Positions 61,298-64,000 of a stretch of DNA of 64,000 bases are shown piece after piece. The notes beneath the pieces are model-generated. The model was not told the origin of the DNA. It saw nothing but the letters and a program-made list of their open reading frames with translations, and did no database searches. The stretch lies in contig NZ_JBIMSN010000020.1 in NCBI RefSeq assembly GCF_043944905.1, positions 1 through 64,000 of the forward strand, in the 5' to 3' direction. The translations under genes and the position numbers were made by a program. Source of the stretch: Antrihabitans spumae (GTDB taxonomy: Bacteria; Actinomycetota; Actinomycetes; Mycobacteriales; Mycobacteriaceae). Position 1 is the first letter of the stretch; every line of letters begins with the position of its first letter.

Positions 61298-62209
61298 ATG
61301 CGTTCGAAAATCATTGCAGCATTGTTGGGTGCGGTTGTCGCCGCCTCCGGCGTCGTGGTAGGTGGTGTGGTGGGAGGTGCTGTCGCACAAGCTGATCCGG
61401 CCTGCCCGAGCCTGTACGTCGTCGCCATTCCAGGAACCTGGGAGACGACGACCGGTAGGGTGCCCGGCCCGGGAATGCTCTCCGACGCAACCGACGGTCT
61501 GCCGTCGAACGTGCAGGTCGACTACGTCAGCTACGCGGCGACGGCCTTCCCGTGGGAGTCCGAGGTGTACGGACGCTCCAAGAAGCAGGCGACCGACAAC
61601 GGCCGCGGCTTCATCCAGGCCATGGCTCAGCGGTGTGGCAACACCCGAATTGCGCTCCTCGGCTACAGCCAGGGTGCGGACGCCGCGGGTGATCTCGCGG
61701 CCGAGATCGGCAGCGGTCTCGGCGTCGTTCCGCCGACCAAGCTGGCTGCCGTCGGTTTGATCTCCGACCCTCGCCGCTCCGAGTCCGACGCATTGGTCGG
61801 TCCGTTCGTGCCGGGCAGCGGCGCAGGCGGACCCCGCATCGGCGGCTTCGGTCTGGCCAGCTCGCAGACTCGCACGATCTGCGCGGTCGGCGATCTGTAC
61901 TGCTCGACCCCCAAGGACGATTTCGTCACCCGCTTCGCCGGTTTCCTCGCGCAGTCGTCGGATCCGAGCCCAGCGCAGTTCTCGCGCTACACGCAGGAAG
62001 CGCTCGCGATCTTCAACGATCTGATGTTGTCCGGCGGTATTCCGCTGCTGCAGAGCCAGCTGAGTGATCCGGCCAACGAGAAGCGCGCCGAGCAGCTCGA
62101 GCAGTTCTACCGCTCGCAGGTCCACACCGATTACCGCAACTACAGCGTCGACGGTTCGGGTACCTCGGCGACGAGGTGGATGCGCAACTGGTTGCGCGAC
62201 GCGGCGTAA
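61298..62209 (+). CDS. Cell-wall cutinase-family hydrolase (Rv3802c-like)
   Basis: 303 residues. A signal peptide or N-terminal membrane anchor (about 4-32) ends near AQADPAC. The nucleophile is S124 in LGYSQGADAAGD. CAVGDLYCSTPKDD provides the Asp region and a disulfide, and the C-terminal ~80 residues extend beyond simple cutinases. This longer form matches mycobacterial Rv3802c, an envelope phospholipase/thioesterase needed for normal cell-wall lipid metabolism. The GGGGAGCTAGGAAAG stretch just upstream gives a good ribosome-binding site for the ATG at 61298. Confidence 0.9.
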   Translation: MRSKIIAALLGAVVAASGVVVGGVVGGAVAQADPACPSLYVVAIPGTWETTTGRVPGPGMLSDATDGLPSNVQVDYVSYAATAFPWESEVYGRSKKQATDNGRGFIQAMAQRCGNTRIALLGYSQGADAAGDLAAEIGSGLGVVPPTKLAAVGLISDPRRSESDALVGPFVPGSGAGGPRIGGFGLASSQTRTICAVGDLYCSTPKDDFVTRFAGFLAQSSDPSPAQFSRYTQEALAIFNDLMLSGGIPLLQSQLSDPANEKRAEQLEQFYRSQVHTDYRNYSVDGSGTSATRWMRNWLRDAA

Positions 62210-62236
62210 ATTTCCGCGAGTTATACCGTGGAGACC

Positions 62237-63136
62237 ATGTCTCCGCGCGATGATGTGTCCGGTCCAGCGCTCGCCAGAAAGATGTGGCGGGCGCTGGAGC
62301 CGTTTCATGCCGTGACCTACTTCGCACCCGAATCGAAAGCCGCGTCCGATGCGCTCGGCTGCAAGGGCTGGTGGATGGGCTATTTCGGCTTTCGGTCTGC
62401 GCCGCTCGGACCCGTCGCACCCGAGGTCGTCACGGCAACCTTCTACAACTTCCACCCGTCGCGCGCTGCGCGTGCGGTTCCCGACGTGTGGCAGATCGCG
62501 ACGGCGGAGCAGTTCGTCGAGGCGCGTCTGCGCGGTGTGGACGGCGCATTGCGACGGTTTCTCGGCGACGAGGTGATCGAGTCTTCCGAAATGGCCGAAG
62601 CAGCCGAATTGGCGGGACGGGCCAGCGCGGCGGCTCAGACGGCAGGCCGACCGTTGGCCGCTGCCAACGCCGCGCTTGCCACGCCCGGGGAACCACACCT
62701 TGCGCTGTGGCAGGCCCAGACGCTGCTGCGCGAATCCCGCGGCGACGCGCACATCGCCGCGCTCGTCACCGCGGAGCTCGATCCGTGCGAAACACTCGTC
62801 ATGTTTGCTGCGGAAGGGAACGTCGAACCTGATCGGCTGCGTACCTCGCGTGCCTGGTCCGAGGAGGAGTGGGCGGCCGCGGCGGAGCGATTGCGCGGGC
62901 GCGGCTTGCTTGCCGACGACGCCACCCTGACCTCTTCGGGTAGTGAGCTTCGTCGCTGGGTGGAGGAGCGCACCGACCGCGGATCGCTGGCGCCGTGGGA
63001 CGCGCTCGGTCCGGTCGACACGGATCGGCTAGTCGACCTCGTGGCGCCGTTTGTGCAGGCCATCGCGGCAGGCGGCGGGTTTATGACCGGGAACCCGATG
63101 GGCCTGCGACCGCTGTCGGAGAACGAAAAGGTGTGA
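62237..63136 (+). CDS. SCO6745-family protein
   Basis: 299 residues from the ATG at 62237, or 302 from a GTG at 62228. The opening ALARKMWRALEPFHAVTYFAPESKAA, then GWWMGYFGFRSAPLG and ATFYNFHPSRAARAVPDVW, identify the SCO6745 family of actinobacteria, sometimes labelled HTH proteins. A helical, winged-helix-like segment occurs around 205-250 (WAAAAERLRGRGLLADDATLTSSG). No catalytic motif is recognised, and its role is unknown. Confidence 0.82.
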   Translation: MSPRDDVSGPALARKMWRALEPFHAVTYFAPESKAASDALGCKGWWMGYFGFRSAPLGPVAPEVVTATFYNFHPSRAARAVPDVWQIATAEQFVEARLRGVDGALRRFLGDEVIESSEMAEAAELAGRASAAAQTAGRPLAAANAALATPGEPHLALWQAQTLLRESRGDAHIAALVTAELDPCETLVMFAAEGNVEPDRLRTSRAWSEEEWAAAAERLRGRGLLADDATLTSSGSELRRWVEERTDRGSLAPWDALGPVDTDRLVDLVAPFVQAIAAGGGFMTGNPMGLRPLSENEKV

Positions 63137-63269
63137 CACCGTCCGGAATCGGGCAGATAACGGTTGTAGTAGGTATTGCGGTTCGAATGGCCGTCCGGCG
63201 TTGCGGAGTGCAAGCATCGACACCGAGTCGCCCTATCGGGCGGTGGCCCCGATAGAGCTTTGGAGCGAA

Positions 63270-64000
63270 ATGTCCGACACCTCGTTCGATAGGACCGAAC
63301 CCGGTGCAAGGACGGTTCGTGACCGATTCCCGTGGCTGGCCCTCATTGCCGCAGCGGTCGTCGTGCCCTTGTTACTTGCTGCGTTTGCGGTTTTCGTCGG
63401 CCGCGAGTCGGTGCAGGACGACCTCGGATCGCGAAGCGAAGCGGCGCTTGCGGACGCCGGTCTCGCCGATGCCGACGTGACATTCGACGGTCGAGACGCG
63501 ACGGTCAGGGGAGTGGCATCCGACCAGGTGCAGACCGCGGAAACGGTCGTGGGAGGTATCGACGGCGTCAGAACGGTTGCGGTGGACGCCGATGACGCAG
63601 CTTCGACCGCCACGCCCACAACCAGCGGTTCGACCACCGATGTGCCGAGTACTTCCACCACCGAACCGGCCACGCCGTTAGCGCCGCCGCCCGCACCGCC
63701 GGGCCCGACAAGGCGGCAGTGCAGCAGCAGATCAACGGTTCGCTGGCCGCGGCGCCGATCACGTTCCAGCCCGACTCCAATCGATTGACCGCGGTAGGCA
63801 CGGCGACGATTGCACAGGTCGCGGACGTGTTGCGGGCGGTGCCGGAGGTTCGTGTGCAGGTCGCAGGCCATATTGCAGATACCCCGGGCCCGGATCCGAA
63901 TGCTCAGGCACTCAGTGATCAGCGGGCCGGCGCGGTGCGAAACGAGCTCATCCGACTCGGGATAGCACCCGAACGGATCGATGCCGTCGGCTACGGAACG
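63270..64000 (+). pseudogene. BON/OmpA-domain membrane protein (ArfA-like), frameshifted and cut by the window end
   Basis: The ATG at 63270 follows GGAG. One transmembrane helix (about 21-43) is followed by a BON-like region (ALADAGLADADVTFDGRDATVRG) and a Thr/Ser/Pro linker. The first frame then reads into a low-quality sequence and stops at 63786-63788. A clear OmpA domain continues in another frame from about 63707 (DKAAVQQQINGSLAAAPITF, QVADVLRAVPEVRVQVAGH, LIRLGIAPERIDAVGYG) to the window edge. One base missing from the GGGCCC run near 63701-63706 would restore the reading frame. It may be a true mutation or a sequencing error. Mycobacterial ArfA/OmpATb is the nearest architecture. Confidence 0.8.

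Noticed and set aside
1..64000. CRISPR arrays, tRNA or rRNA genes, insertion sequences and prophage genes.
   Set aside because: I saw no regularly spaced repeats, no tRNA-like cloverleaf at gene gaps, no transposase or integrase motifs, and no phage structural genes.

Overview
The window is high-GC DNA from a mycolic-acid actinobacterium, most likely Rhodococcus or a close Nocardiaceae relative. The evidence is an MmpL-family exporter, several secreted cutinase-fold hydrolases (one resembling the mycobacterial cell-wall enzyme Rv3802c), a fasciclin lipoprotein, an ArfA-like BON/OmpA protein, an F420/FMN-type PPOX protein, IdeR/DtxR-like iron boxes, and frequent GTG/TTG starts with ATGA/GTGA stop-start overlaps. 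The genus is inferred from gene content only.

Layout. 1-3.7 kb: the tail of an unidentified gene, then a minus-strand group (UDP-sugar dehydrogenase, small XRE regulator, FAD monooxygenase) and a GIY-YIG-like protein. 3.7-7.1 kb: secreted cutinase, fasciclin lipoprotein, and a membrane-anchored molybdopterin oxidoreductase. 7.3-12.4 kb: a nitrate assimilation operon (NarK transporter, nitrate reductase, FAD/BFD electron-transfer subunit). 12.4-40.0 kb: a large biosynthetic locus. 40-54 kb: an epimerase, two genes with iron boxes (siderophore-type N-acyltransferase and a SagB-type oxidoreductase), a secreted lipase, AidB with a TetR regulator, an SGNH hydrolase, exonuclease III, a DUF4407 membrane protein, and an FAD monooxygenase / CHASE-GGDEF / TetR group sharing a repeated palindromic operator. 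54.5-60.6 kb: glutamate synthase gltBD. 60.6-64 kb: a GGCT-fold protein, a cell-wall cutinase, an SCO6745-type protein, and a frameshifted BON/OmpA protein cut by the window end.

The most notable part is 12.4-40.0 kb. Twenty plus-strand genes (about 16.6-40.0 kb) form one tight array, with 13 of 19 junctions overlapping. A minus-strand arm (AMP ligase, UbiA-family prenyltransferase, quinone-oxidoreductase-like protein) diverges from it. A PhzE-type synthase, PhzD-type isochorismatase and DhbA-type dehydrogenase should convert chorismate to 3-hydroxyanthranilate. A fatty acyl-AMP ligase, free acyl carrier protein, acyl-CoA dehydrogenase and two reductase/epimerase-like SDRs suggest a lipid arm. 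Two paralogous AMP ligases and the prenyltransferase could join the parts. Two proteins carrying phosphohistidine swivel domains look like a split dikinase, similar in logic to phenylphosphate synthase or rifampicin phosphotransferase. A Baeyer-Villiger-type monooxygenase, desaturase-like FAD enzyme, methyltransferase, PPOX protein, two SRPBCC proteins and a P450 could tailor the product, and MmpL could export it. There is no PKS or NRPS. I do not recognise this gene set as a described pathway; the product is inferred, not known.
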